Origin: Didymodactylos carnosus
Taxonomy: Eukaryota; Rotifera; Eurotatoria; Philodinida; Philodinidae
NCBI GenBank assembly: GCA_905250885.1
Contig: CAJNOQ010000063.1
Span: forward strand, 1 to 64,000
Direction of reading: 5' to 3'
Length of the DNA stretch: 64,000 nt
A program made the position numbers and the translations under genes. Shown here one piece after another: positions 21,709-35,511 of this stretch. Position 1 is the stretch's first letter; the number at the start of each line of letters is the position of its first letter. The notes under the pieces were generated by a model that made no database searches, had not been told where the DNA came from, and saw only the letters and a program-made list of their open reading frames with translations.

Positions 21709-23601
21709 ATCAGGGCTGAATTAGATCTCATTAAAATGTATGTTCTCATTCAGAGATGAAATTTCCGAGCAGCTCATTCAGCTCTGAATCTGGTGACGAA
21801 ATCAGGACTGAGTTTTCCGAAAATTTCAGAGCTGATTTCTAAACTCTGAGAATCTTTTTTAGAATATTACAAAAATTTGACTATACACACGCTTACGAAC
21901 AGTGTTAGAATGTATGGGCAGGCCGGGAGAGTTTTTTTAAGGGCGACAATAAATTTTCTATAGTGCATACACAAACGTGCTTCCTTTCATAATTTTTGTC
22001 CGTGCTAACACACTTTTTCCTTCATTTTTAAATTGTATATCAAATGTTTCGATCAAGATTTGTTCGTTCTTTATTTTGAACGTCCCACAGATACTTTGCT
22101 TCGAATATAATTCTTCCATGATATTTTTTTCCAGGAGGGACAATTGCTCTGCTGGCGGTCCGCCAATGTCAGTTTGTGTAGGAAAATATCGCTGTTAGTA
22201 TCAAGTGTACTCAGCATCATGTGGTTACTTGAGTCAGCCCTGAAAGCACTGAGAAAGATGTTCAGTTCTGAAGCATTAAGCAAAAAAAGGACTAAGACTA
22301 AGACTATTTTATTTACGAAAAGTGAGAGTCATCAAAAAAGTAGAAAAGAACTTTTTGTAGAAAGTTATTATCGATTTTTTCGAGCTGATTCCGACTCTGA
22401 TAAAACTACATAGCTGTTTCCTCTTTTCAGACCGAGCTGATCGTCAACTACTGTGTATGGATTCAGCCAAAAATACAGCTTTTCTTTCCGTACTAATCAT
22501 ACATTGTGAAACACGATGTTTCTCTACTTTAATCTTTGGACTATTCATTATAACGCAAGAACTGGAGTTTCTTATTTCTGTTCTGATTACTTCACTTACG
22601 CTCCCGTTTACAAATACCGCGAAATTTGAAAAGATTGCGAAAATCACACCGTTCATATTTCGTTCTATGCTATGAAGACTCTATGTGCGAGTAAATTATG
22701 TTCGCTTTTATGTCGGTCGTTGACCAATTGCGGTCAAAGAAATTCAATAATAACGCACTTCGGCATTTTCGCCAAAATATAACATCTGAAGTTCTATGTT
22801 CGTCTTCCATGGAAGTCGACCGATATAATCAGTTCTTTTCAACCAATCATGATTGATTGAAAGAAAAGAATTTAGCTATTACCCACCCACTAGTGTTTCA
22901 AATTATTATAGGCTTCATACAACAGAATAAAAGCGTAGGATGTGGTCCGCTATTTAAATGAAAGATACGCGTTGTCATTAATCTCAGAAAAAAGTACACG
23001 TTAGGTTTTGGGAGGATTTGAAGAAAAACAAGAACATTGCCTATTTCACCTTCGTGATTTTTACGTTATTTCTAATAGCTTTTCTAATAACTGACAGATG
23101 CAGTTAAAAGAAAGGAGTTTCTCACTGTAAAAGCTTGATCTCTACCCTGTTTCTAGTTGAGAAAAAGTGAAAAATTTAGTAATGAAGCGTGGAAATGTAC
23201 TTCGCTTAAAATTCTTTATTGAATACACTGGTTATGTGAGTGTATTTGTTTTCTGTTACCAAGATAATTATAAAATTAGTTAATTTAAAGGTTTTCTCTA
23301 ACGGTAGTAAATGCTCCGTGACATCTGATTTTGTAGGAGATATTTGGGGTCGTTCTAATTCCATAGAAGTCAGTAGAGCACAGGATAGCTTACATTATGT
23401 AATATAAATGCTAGCACTAGCCTACCTTGATTAGTTCTAATAACTTTCTTGGCTCTCATCCGCAGTTAGCTAGTCTAAGTCGTTGACATGAATAATTTTT
23501 AATTAGTCGAGTTAACCGTCAATGGTTAAGTGTAATTTATCCTGCTTTCCACATTGCTCATGCATCACTAGTTTTAAAATATTTTTTATTATGTTTTTTA
23601 G

Positions 23602-24407
23602 ATGTCATCCATAAGCAGCGTGTCAGATAACACAATAAAACTTGATTATTTTGGTTCTCCATCATCAGTCGTCCATCCAAATCGTACTTATGATGGCGAT
23701 ACAAAGTCTGTTGGCTCGAAAACATCTCGAACATCAAAATTAACTTACAGTGAGTATCCTCAAGTACGTCCAACTAATCCGTTATATTCAAGTACATTTA
23801 CTATTCGAACATTATCCTCTGGAATATCAAATGCAAGTAGTACAGCAACTGTGGTTGAAAGACGAAAAAAATTCGATCCAAGTGCACCAAAACTTCCAAG
23901 TGATTGGAGATGGTTTGCGGTTTTATGCATATTTTTATTTCCACCAATTGGTAAGTGAAATATCTTTATTACTGTCCTATACAATCAGTAAAGAAAGGAA
24001 TGATTCACAAAACAATTTTGATCACGATTAAATGAAAGTATCCATGCATTCTGTAATTCTAAGCGGAGCCAATTTTCTTTAAAATCTGAGCGAACAACAG
24101 TATATTGGTAGGAGCCCATCAGATATAATCGTGTAATACACTAACAGTCTATAATAAACGTCATTAGATTATTAATTCATTTATTTTTTATCTAAAGATC
24201 TACGTTAATTTATTTGTTTTTTTAGGTTTAATTGCCTTTGGTTTAGCACGAAAAGCGCAAAAGAAATCTAAAGATGGTTTTATTGATGAATCGAACAAAT
24301 TAAATAAACGTGCTCTTATTCTATGCATAATTAGTGTTATATTTGGTGTTGCTCTCATACTCGGACTTTTATTTGGTATGGATTCTTGGCCTCGTACAAA
24401 CGGTTAA
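23602..24407 (+). CDS. CD225/dispanin-like two-helix membrane protein
   Basis: Exons 23602-23950 and 24226-24407 encode 176 residues. The first 97 residues are a Ser/Thr-rich cytosolic tail. Then come a conserved hydrophobic segment (WFAVLCIFLFPPIGLIAFGL, about 102-121), a basic loop (ARKAQKKSKDGFIDESNKLN) and a second helix (ALILCIISVIFGVALILGLL). The FLFPPIGL...A..A loop...second helix layout fits the CD225/dispanin (IFITM, TMEM, PRRT) superfamily, whose members act in membrane trafficking and fusion control. Which subfamily is unclear. The intron lies at the end of the first helix, is phase 1 and is long for this genome (275 nt). Confidence 0.75.
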
Positions 24408-25335
24408 TTACTGAACATCCTCTTTTTTTTCATCCGATTTATTTTTAGTTTCTGATAGGTTGTGGGTTTTTTTCTACAGAATGTGTCGTCAGATATTTAT
24501 CGTTGCTGTTTTTTATATCTATTTGCTCAAGAAAGACGATCTTTTTCAGATATTCAGTTTTATAAAAAAAATACATTCCATTTTTTTTTGTTTTTTTATG
24601 TATTATAAATACAGTTTTGTGTTTTTTGTACATTATCTTATCGTTAGCACGTTAGTGAACGATCTGAAAACTTTTTTGTTTTTTCTGAACAATTTTGAAC
24701 ATAATTTTTAGATAGAAACTGCTAGTTTTATTTGGACATATGAATTAGGCGAGTTAAATTTGTAAAATAATATGCTCTAATTTCGCCATAAACTTTTTTT
24801 AATTATTTTATCTCTAATTCTTATTTTAATGGTAATAGAATAGCGTATGGATGTTTATGTATGCCTGTGTTTATAGTTCTCTTTTTTTTTTAAAGGTAGA
24901 TTTACATTTTGTATGTTGTCTCTTTTTTTTTGTCTTATTTTTCTCTTTAAGTCCCTTTTATTGGACAATAAACGTGTTTTGGATTTTAAATCGATAAGAA
25001 CATTTACTCATTTTTAATTTGCAAAAAACTTGAACCGTTTATTCTGAGGCAAAGTGCAAAACATTGTATTCTTAATAGCTATTGATCATTTATGTCTTTT
25101 TTTTCCAAGAAGATCACAGCACTGGTCGTGAAGAAATTTCACCATGATAAAGATTTGTTCTCTGAACATTAAATATTTTATTTTTTGAACGATAGTGCTG
25201 CTGTTGTTGTTGATTGGAAAAAGTAGTTTTATAAACGAATACCGTACAAAAAGAATTAAGTCGCTTAGAGGCCTTTATAATACAATAAAAATATTAGTCT
25301 ATTAAATAGCTTCGTAACTCTTCAAATATTGGACT
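24408..25335. other. Convergent 3' region with poly-T runs
   Basis: This is the shared 3' flank of a plus-strand and a minus-strand gene. It holds repeat copy 2 and many T8-T9 runs. AATAAA-type words occur on the plus strand at about 24967 (ACAATAAACG), fitting a polyadenylation signal for the membrane-protein gene. No coding sequence was recognised. Confidence 0.45.
24443..24578 (+). repeat. Copy 2 of a 130-bp direct repeat, in a 3' UTR
   Basis: The copy begins 36 nt after the stop codon of the CD225-like gene, so it is presumably transcribed as part of its 3' UTR. The partner copy lies 3.3 kb upstream in intergenic DNA, in the same orientation. Confidence 0.8.
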
Positions 25336-28065
25336 CTAAACTCGTTCAAATATTGGAATATCATCAATTTTCACTCTATACGAGTATGATTGTCGTCCAT
25401 CATATACTTTTTCTGTTTGAATATCTTTCCATTGTCCGTGTGGAAAATAAATATCTATTTCATTCACATCTTTTTCAAGAACAGGTGCAACTAAAATATT
25501 ATTACCAAGTAGATATTCTTTATCGATTTGTTGTGCTACGGAATCATATGAATCAACAAACCATAGAGGACGTATCATTGGATAACCATATTCTACACAT
25601 TCATTAGCCATTTGAATTAATTCATTTTTATATTTCATACGTATACGTAAACATTTATGAGCAATTTGAATAACTTCATCATCATATGCCCAAGGTGGAA
25701 AAGAAAATTGAATACCGGGTAATAAAACGTTTACTTGCATCCATCGAATAAATAATTGACGATCAGGAAATTTTGTTTGTTTAATTGTTAAACCATAACC
25801 ATTTCCTCCAACCTAGAATAAATGTGTCACATTTCATAATAATATAACTTTTTTTGACTTTAGTTAGACTAACCATATCTGGCAGAATAAATGGATATCC
25901 AAGTAAACCTAAGAGATGAGAGAATAACAAACAAATAGATACAGATTGATTATTGAGACTTCACTTATCTCTAAAAAGAATCAGCACACTATTTTACAAA
26001 CCTAAATTAAAAACACTTGGTAATAACGATTTTAATCCGTTAGAGTATGTCCATGTAGAATCTTTATCAATAATTCGTACAAATATTGGTAATGTTTGTG
26101 TTGAATATCCCACTCGAACTTCTTGAATTCTTAATGTTGAATCTATTCTATAGGCTAATTTTGCATATAAATGTGGATATATTCCTAATGTAAATTTTGT
26201 ATTATCAGTTTGTTCAACAATTTTATTACATGATGAATTATGAAATTTAGAAAATGGTGGTAGCCAATTAACTTCACCAGCATCAAATTTAAATGAATCA
26301 ATACCATATTTATCTTGTAAATGTTTTAAATCTGCTTCATATTTTTGACATGTTAATTCATTTGTAAAATCTAATGAACCAGCTAAACCATTCCACCAGA
26401 GAGAAATTCCCGGTAATGCTGGTAATAAATTGTATATTTGTTTTATTTTAACAATTGGCCATAATAATTGAATAGATTTATAATAACTATTTTGTTCTAA
26501 ATCATGTAGAACTACTTGTAATATTTGAAAACGTTCAGTTAATAAATTAATAATTGATGAAAATAAATCCATATTGATTAATAAACCTTTATACCACATT
26601 TGAATAAATAATTTTGTTGCTTTAATACTTAAAAATGGATGTATCCAAAATGTTACACGAAAATTCATTTGTTTTAATTGATCAATCATATTTTTTGGAT
26701 CAGAAAATTTTCGTTTATCAAATTCAAATTGACCATAATGATTTGTCCAATCATCATCAATACATAATTGAGAATAGGGAAATTTTCTACGAACGATTTC
26801 TTTTGCATAATTAAGTATTTTATCTGTATTGATATTTTGTTTAAAATTTGCCCATGTTGACCATATGGGTTCGATAATCATTCGATGATCAGGTGTTCCT
26901 GTTGGTTTTCCTAAATAATGATTAATCACTGTCAAATGTAAATCACGCATATTAACATGTTGTAGTAGACGATATTGAAATGTATGACGAACAGATTTAT
27001 TATTGACAGAAAGACGATAGGGTGTACGATATTTTGATAATAATTCAAGATGTGTATTTTGACTAACAAATAGTGGTGCCAGTGGATCAACTAATAATGC
27101 TATGCCCACAGAAGATAACCAATAACGTTCACAAACACCACCAAAATGTCCTTTATATGCATCGCCACAAAGACACGGTTTAAATTTTGTTTGATATTTA
27201 TTAATAGGCCAATGGACGGATTTTTGAGTTGGACCACCGTACCAATATCCATTACTTAAAGTAAATTTATCATGAAATTTTTCTCGATTATTTTTAGCTG
27301 ACCATGTTAAAATATATTCATGAACAAAATAAGCCATCTTTGTTTCATTACTAGAAGAAAAAGAAGGAAAAAAACAGAAATTATACATATTAATCTTGCA
27401 ATTAACTATTTGAGACCATCTGTATTTTATTGACTTTTTTGTGTCGACTCGTGAATTTGTGAAATGACTACTATCTTAGAAATAACTTCCAGTCTGCTCA
27501 ATGATGGAATATTGTGTAAAAATGTTCAAATTTAACTTTAATGTAAAATTTATTATAACTAATCTCTATGTAGTTCAATCGTACAGTAAAGCTCAAGTTG
27601 TATATTAACATTCTCACTTTGTCAATAATTTTTATTTTTTCACCTTTTTTGTTCAATATACTGATGTTCAATTGATAAAGAAATATCTGATGCAAAATGT
27701 AATTTTAAACTATTTTCATTCACAAATTCATGGGAGATAAATTTAAACTTTTCTTCATTTAAATATCCTAATAGAAAGTTTTCTTTATCAACTGAAGATG
27801 GTTTAATGTGAACAGTAATAAGACTTTTTTCATTTATATTTAATGTTAATGAATGAAATGAAATATTTTGTGCAATTATTGTTTCACGTTTTTGAACTTG
27901 ACTTGGCCGTTGTTTTTGTTGTTGACGACGTCGTTTTAATACTGATCGATAATAAATATAGATAATAATGGATAAAATAATAAATAAACAAATAGAAAAT
28001 ATACATAGAATAACTGTTAAACGAAAGAAAATATAAAATAACCAACGAAGCCAACTTTCATTCAT
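25336..28065 (-). CDS. MYORG: MYORG-type family 31 glycoside hydrolase
   Basis: Exons 27644-28065, 26002-27350, 25874-25908 and 25336-25812 join to 760 residues. Residues about 10-40 are a signal anchor followed by a basic stretch (KRRRQQQK), giving a type II membrane protein with a lumenal enzyme, as in MYORG. GH31 landmarks are LCIDDDW, FWIHPF, WWNGLAGSLDFTN, the nucleophile motif SFKFDAGEVNWLP (Asp about 497), RVGYSTQ, the acid/base region DKDSTWTY (about 569-574), and LLGYPFILPDMVGGNGYG across exons 3 and 4. MYORG is an alpha-galactosidase of the ER/Golgi. A segment of about 50 extra residues (about 390-440, ahead of WWNGLAG) is not expected from vertebrate MYORG. All catalytic landmarks are present, so it should be active. 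Confidence 0.92.
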
Positions 28066-28858
28066 GGTTTGTAGAAATATCTCAGAATAATAGCAATAAA
28101 AATAATATAATTTTATTAACTTTGCCTTTATATTTTTTCTTTCGTCAAGTCATTTGTTGTGTGAATGAAAATGACTGCTTTTATCTTTTATCTTCTCATG
28201 TATTCTTTGATTGTTTATTCAGAATACACTAAAAAGAAACGGAGAACTACTGTAGAAGTCTAATCTCACAGAATGAAAGTTGTACTATAATTTGAAAAGA
28301 TTGGTAACTACTCTGTAAAGAACTTGTTTGTCTCTTTTTATCTAAAAACTCGATCTTTCAGGTGGATAGTAGTGACTGGATTACTACTACTTCAATTAAT
28401 AGACAAAAGATCATTTGATATCCTTACCATCTGGTAAAAAATCAATTGTGTTGAGGGACTTTTATGACGTATGTATTTGTTTGATGATCATAAGTGTTTG
28501 CTAGGAAGTATATATATTTCAATTATGAGAAAAAATAGTTGGTGAAGAATCTCTAAATATAGTACGGTTCAAGTCTTCATCCTCAAAAGTTTTTATGGCA
28601 ATCTGAATGTGTTCAAGTTTTTTAAGTAAGTTTCTTTTTGTCGTGAAAAAATTTTTTTTTTATTTAATTCTTTCTATCATAAATTCGTAAGGAACACCGA
28701 AGAATAGGTTTAAACGTTTCTATGGTATAATTGAAGAATTTAATAACTACATCCTCGCTTCGCTCGTATTCAGTAGTGTTTGAACATAATATTACCCATG
28801 GGGAACTTTTGTCGAAGTTGGGGTCGTGCAGTTGCAACATCAAATGCGTGGTCACGTG
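28066..28858. other. Upstream flank of the MYORG gene
   Basis: It should contain the MYORG promoter on the minus strand. No coding sequence or specific motif was recognised. Confidence 0.4.
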
Positions 28859-29218
28859 TAGGGCTGTGACAGTTACCAGTTACTGTTACCACTGTTACTC
28901 GGTAACTGTAACTACTGAACAGTTGACGTTTTTGGTAACGGTAACGAGTAAGCAGTTACCGTACAAGTAACGGTAACTGTTCAGTATATCTTTCAAGAGT
29001 CAAATCTCTAAATATCTAGGTATCCAGGGTGAGGGTGAAAGTTCGTAGCCTCACCCTCACCCTGGATACCTAGATATTTACAGATTTGACTCTTGAAAGA
29101 TATACTGAACAGTTACCGTTACTTGTACGGTAACTGCTTACCCGTTACCGTTACCAAAAACATCAACTGTTCAGCAGTTACAGTTACTGTAACGTTAATG
29201 GTAACTGTCACAGCCCTA
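28859..29218. mobile_element. Fold-back hAT-like element, 360 bp, almost a full palindrome
   Basis: Ends TAGGGCTGTGACAGTTACC are inverted at both sides and are flanked by an exact 8-bp duplication GTCACGTG (28851-28858 and 29219-29226). The whole element is two arms of about 170 nt, nearly identical in reverse complement, around a roughly 12-nt centre after GGGTGAGGGTG. The subterminal part is built from GGTAAC/GTTACC words. No transposase frame exists. An RNA copy would fold into one long hairpin. Confidence 0.9.
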
Positions 29219-29694
29219 GTCACGTGTGAACTTTCTATATTGTGACACGAGGTCACAAGCGAAAATTTTTTTTCGCATATATCCACACACCATTTTACGA
29301 TGTTCACGTGCGACTACAGGTCATTTCATGATATTCACGAGTGTACATGTCGTTTTATATACTAAAATTTCCCTATGAGTAGTTTTATTGAAGATCTATG
29401 GTTAATTTCTGTAAGACAATTTGTCTACCTGTAAATGTCTTTAGTTTTACATAGATACGAATGTATTTTCTTAAGCGTAGTGTATCTGAAACTAATTTTT
29501 GATAGCAACAGAATACTAGACAGCTTTTGTAAATATAAATTGATATATAATCAGATATCTCGATGGTATAATCAAAGTTTCTGGATAAGGTAGGTTCATA
29601 TAGTCATCAAAATCACATTCTAGAACCAAATAACTGTTTATAGTCAGTCGTGGAATTAGAAATAATTTTGTGTTTACTAGTGGCACGTCCTAAA

Positions 29695-30487
29695 CAGAGA
29701 TGAGCAGCTCCGACTCTTTCTCGCTTCAGTTCCGCTCCCGCTCCAGGCATTTTTGAGCCGCTCCGCTCCGACTCCGCGCCAACAAGAAAATTTCTGCACT
29801 CGCTCCGCCCCAACCAGTAAATTTTCGCTCCACCTCAGCTCTAACTCCACTCCAGCTCACTCCACCTCCACTCCGACTTCGCTCCAGCTAAAAATAGTTT
29901 TCATCTTACTGGAAAAGCACATTTCTCGCATTTCTTTGAAGTAGTTTTGCAATGATCTGCGGTTGCGGGGTTCATATTCTCTTTCACAGCATATACGGAA
30001 GATCAACACGAAAATTTTTATGTACAATAGTTTTAGACCGCAGTTTAATCTGCAACATGAAATAAGACTAGTGGAAATTGGGGAGCGTCGATTGGATTTG
30101 AATAGAGTCAACATAGCGAGTATGTTCTTAGAGAGTTGGCTGACATGGGATCGCCTGACACATCCCACCGGAAGAAAACACACGTTCCACAGAAGCGGAT
30201 GTGAAAGGTACACAACTGCGACTGATTGTAAATACGACAAAGAAATATCGACTGTGATGAATAGTCAACGATAAGCTTTCCTCTGACTGATGGATCTATC
30301 ATCGTTTACAGAACACGAAGGGGAAAATGGAGCTATTGGTGGAGCGCTAAAAGAAAGAGCCGCTCCGACTTCATGACTCTCATAAAAGGCTTACTCCAGC
30401 TCCGGTGATTTTCATCAACCGCTCCGCTCCAGGAGCGAAGCTAGCTTCGTGGAGCGGCCGCTCCGGAGTCGGAGCTGCTCATCTCTG
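29695..30487. mobile_element. Non-autonomous hAT-like element with GCTCC-rich ends, 793 bp
   Basis: Inverted ends beginning CAGAGATGAGCAGCTCCGAC are flanked by an exact 8-bp duplication GTCCTAAA (29687-29694 and 30488-30495). About 200 nt on the left and 140 nt on the right are made of GCTCCGCTCC-type words (reverse complement GGAGCGG), strikingly GC-rich for this genome. The unique centre, about 29940-30340, has short open frames without recognised homology. No transposase is visible. Confidence 0.88.
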
Positions 30488-30621
30488 GTCCTAAATGTTT
30501 TTCCATCCATAGTGTGTTGAAAACTGGTGTAGGTAGCGACCACTAGTGGTGGTTTATGACATAATGGCTGTGATTTTACTTTACCAAGTGATAACGGATA
30601 AAACTTATTACTTATCATCAC

Positions 30622-30799
30622 TGAAACAGTTATAAATCTTGTTATTTTATTATTTATTACTTTTTCAAGTAATAAGTTTTTATCATTTTACTTATTACTA
30701 ATAGTAAGAAAAATAATAAAAAGTAATAAGTAAAATGATAAAAACTTATTACTTGAAAAAGTAATAAATAATAAAATAACAAGATTTATAACTGTTTCA
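30622..30799. repeat. Perfect 77-bp inverted repeat with 24-nt spacer
   Basis: Bases 30622-30698 and 30723-30799 are exact reverse complements over all 77 positions by my reading. The AT-rich arms are built on TTACTTATTAC-like words. Similarity continues weakly outside (ACTTATCATCAC against ACTTATTACCGG), suggesting the arms are the inner part of a larger decayed inverted-repeat element. No gene lies here. Confidence 0.85.
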
Positions 30800-33342
30800 C
30801 CGGTAATAAGTAAGAAAAGCTTAGTACTTTTACTAGTATAATTAGTAAAGTAATATCCCTTATGTGTTTTTCTGCTATTATTACATTTTTGTAATCTGCA
30901 ATGAAACTACATGTGTACTGAAATTATCTCGCAATTAAGAAAGTTAAGAGAAATGTCGGAATATTGAAAAAATGAAGAATTAATTTTAATTTTTATCATA
31001 TTTAAGGCTACAAGCGGATAAGGCTTTGTGCAAGCGAGAAAACAGATGGATCACTTTCATATGCCAATTTTTGTTTAATTACAAAAGTTTTAAAACCTTC
31101 AGTGGAGACTTAATCGATTTTATCTCGTTCTTAATGGTATGCTTGACTTAGAATAAATCTTTATGAATTTTTTAAAACTTTTGAAATAGTAAACTGCATC
31201 GAAAATTATTACGACGAGCAAAAAAGTAGTAATCCCATTTAGTTCTTGTTTCAACGAAAAATGAAAAGTTTAAAAAACTGAAAAAAGATATTTTTTGTAT
31301 ATGAGTTAAAATTACTTTCTATCGGCATGCCCAGTTCAAAACAGCATAGCATCCTAATGGAAAAAATGTCTTTTATATGGAAAAGAAGATATCGAAATAA
31401 AATTATGTTCAATTCAGTTTAAAGTTTTAACGAAATTATAAGATTTTATTCTAAGCCAAACATATCGTTAAAAACGGGATAAAATTGATTAAGTATAGAG
31501 TGAAGGTAGCAATTAGAAAAAAACTGACAGTTGAAAGATTAAAGCGACCCATTATATCTGACCCGCTCATTATACGATTAGTATTTAATCATAAAGATTA
31601 ATTTTCTTAAAGTTTCATATCAAAATCGTATAAATGCGCCCGGTTTACAGATATAGAAACGAGAATTTTTTGAAAAATTGGACAAATTGCTGAATAAAGA
31701 AGAGATGATTTGTGTGATCGACAATACAAGTTTCTCCAGCATCAATCAACTTTCAAAACGCAACTGCCTTGAAATTTTGAAACTTAACTCAAAAGAAATT
31801 TATATTACTCTTTTCGAATCTGATAAGTAAAAGACTAGTGCACTTCAACATTTTTAAGTATTCTAAATAATCTAAGATGCATTAGAGTTCATCAATATAA
31901 GATATCCCAACCCAATGCCAATTCCATACTTCAACTTTTTTTTCATCAATAAATTCTGCATATTTATATTATTCTTCACTTGTGTGTATATGTGTGTGTG
32001 CTATAATAAAGTTTGTTTGTTTGCACCTGTACGTGTATGTGTCCAAAAAAATGAACAAAAAAAAAAGAAAAATGAAGCAGTTGTTGGAACACAAACAGAA
32101 AAAGATAAAGAGAGAAAAAAAAACAGAGAAAGAGATGAAATACAAAACAGAAGAAAAAAATATATATGTATATGTAAAGATGCTTAAAGCATCCGTGTGT
32201 GTGTGTTCTTAGTTTTCAAGAAGACAACAAACAAACAAACAAACAACAAAATTCCGTTACATATGAAACAACAAAAAAATTTAAAAACTCTCATTTTTCT
32301 CGTAGGTTGTTTTTATCTAATCCTCTTCATCATTGTAGAAATACTGAAGATAGAGAGAGAAAGAGAGAGTGCACGCACATGAATATTAAGTGAGAGAAAA
32401 AGAGAAAACAAACTGTACAAAAGCATTAAAATCAAAAGAGAAGTACGAACTTAAACATACAACAGACAAAGAATGATGTGACAGTGGTTGAAACAAAGTA
32501 AAGACGGGTATACTATATGAACCACACTGTTTAGCAAAAAAGAAATACGTAAATGAAGAAAAAGAGAAAAGGTCTAATTTGTCTGAGATTTTAAGAAATC
32601 TACAGTTGCGTAGGACTTGATGGCACCATACTGTCGTAATCTCCTTTCTTCTCGCGTCACTCTTGCAAGAATTAATTAAAAAGAACAAAATTAAATTAGA
32701 AATGTAAAGAAAAGAAAATAATTTGTTGTTGTACGATGAAATACGTTTCGTTTTTTTTATTCTATTTATAAATCATTAATAAATCAAACATATCTTCCAT
32801 ATATTTCGAAGAGACAAAGCGAGACTACATACACATAAATACACACGAATTTATGTGTCTAAGGATGTCTAATATGCGTGCGCTAAGAATCTGACACACA
32901 GACAGGAGGACGTAGACACACACAGGCCGTCCTTACCAGCGATTGAATAAGAGAAAAAAAATGATATAAACATTCGAAACAAATAAAATACACACACACA
33001 CACAAACACACACACATACGAGCGCGCATTGAACGTTATCGTCATTAGTGCGAGAATATACTATATATACGGAGCGCAGATAATTGAACAAAGAAAATAA
33101 TAAGTCAAATCGTTTTTTTGATCATCACCATCAACGTCATATTTTTCTTTCTGCGTTCTTTTGTGTGGGAAAAAATCGGGTATAGAACTGGACATGATAG
33201 TTGATAATAATATAGTAAAAGTTACTGATACATATACACAACAAAAAAACATTCTTTTTGCTGTTAGTGAGAGAGAAATCGAGAAAAATAAACGAAGGAG
33301 AGAGAAAGTTCATCAATACCATTATTCGTTCGTTGTTCATGA
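30800..33342. other. Intergenic region; right part probably GSK-3 3' UTR
   Basis: No coding sequence was recognised. The right third lies directly downstream of the minus-strand GSK-3 stop and is simple-sequence rich. The CA run at 32990-33017 reads as a GU repeat in the GSK-3 transcript. A GT run at 32192-32204 and an AG-rich stretch near 32340-32410 open spurious frames. Confidence 0.45.

Positions 33343-35511
<2,169 letters not shown>

Larger units (their letters stand above)
20221..23601. other. Repeat-bearing intergenic region
   Basis: Apart from the elements listed separately, I see only AT-rich DNA with short spurious frames. A near-perfect 38-nt palindrome sits at 22834-22871 (halves TTCTTTTCAACCAATCATG and its complement). 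The promoter of the downstream plus-strand gene should lie in the last few hundred bases, but I recognise no core element. Confidence 0.4.

Noticed and set aside
24445-24711. Overlapping frames on both strands in the CD225-like 3' flank
   Set aside because: They are Phe/Lys-rich translations of T and A runs in the duplicated 130-bp segment and its flank.
29963-30274. 103-codon frame inside the GCTCC-ended element
   Set aside because: No similarity to hAT transposase or other known domains; likely chance.
31915-32688. Several Lys/Glu-rich or Phe/Ser-rich frames near 32 kb
   Set aside because: They come from AG-rich and A-rich simple sequence in the likely GSK-3 3' UTR.
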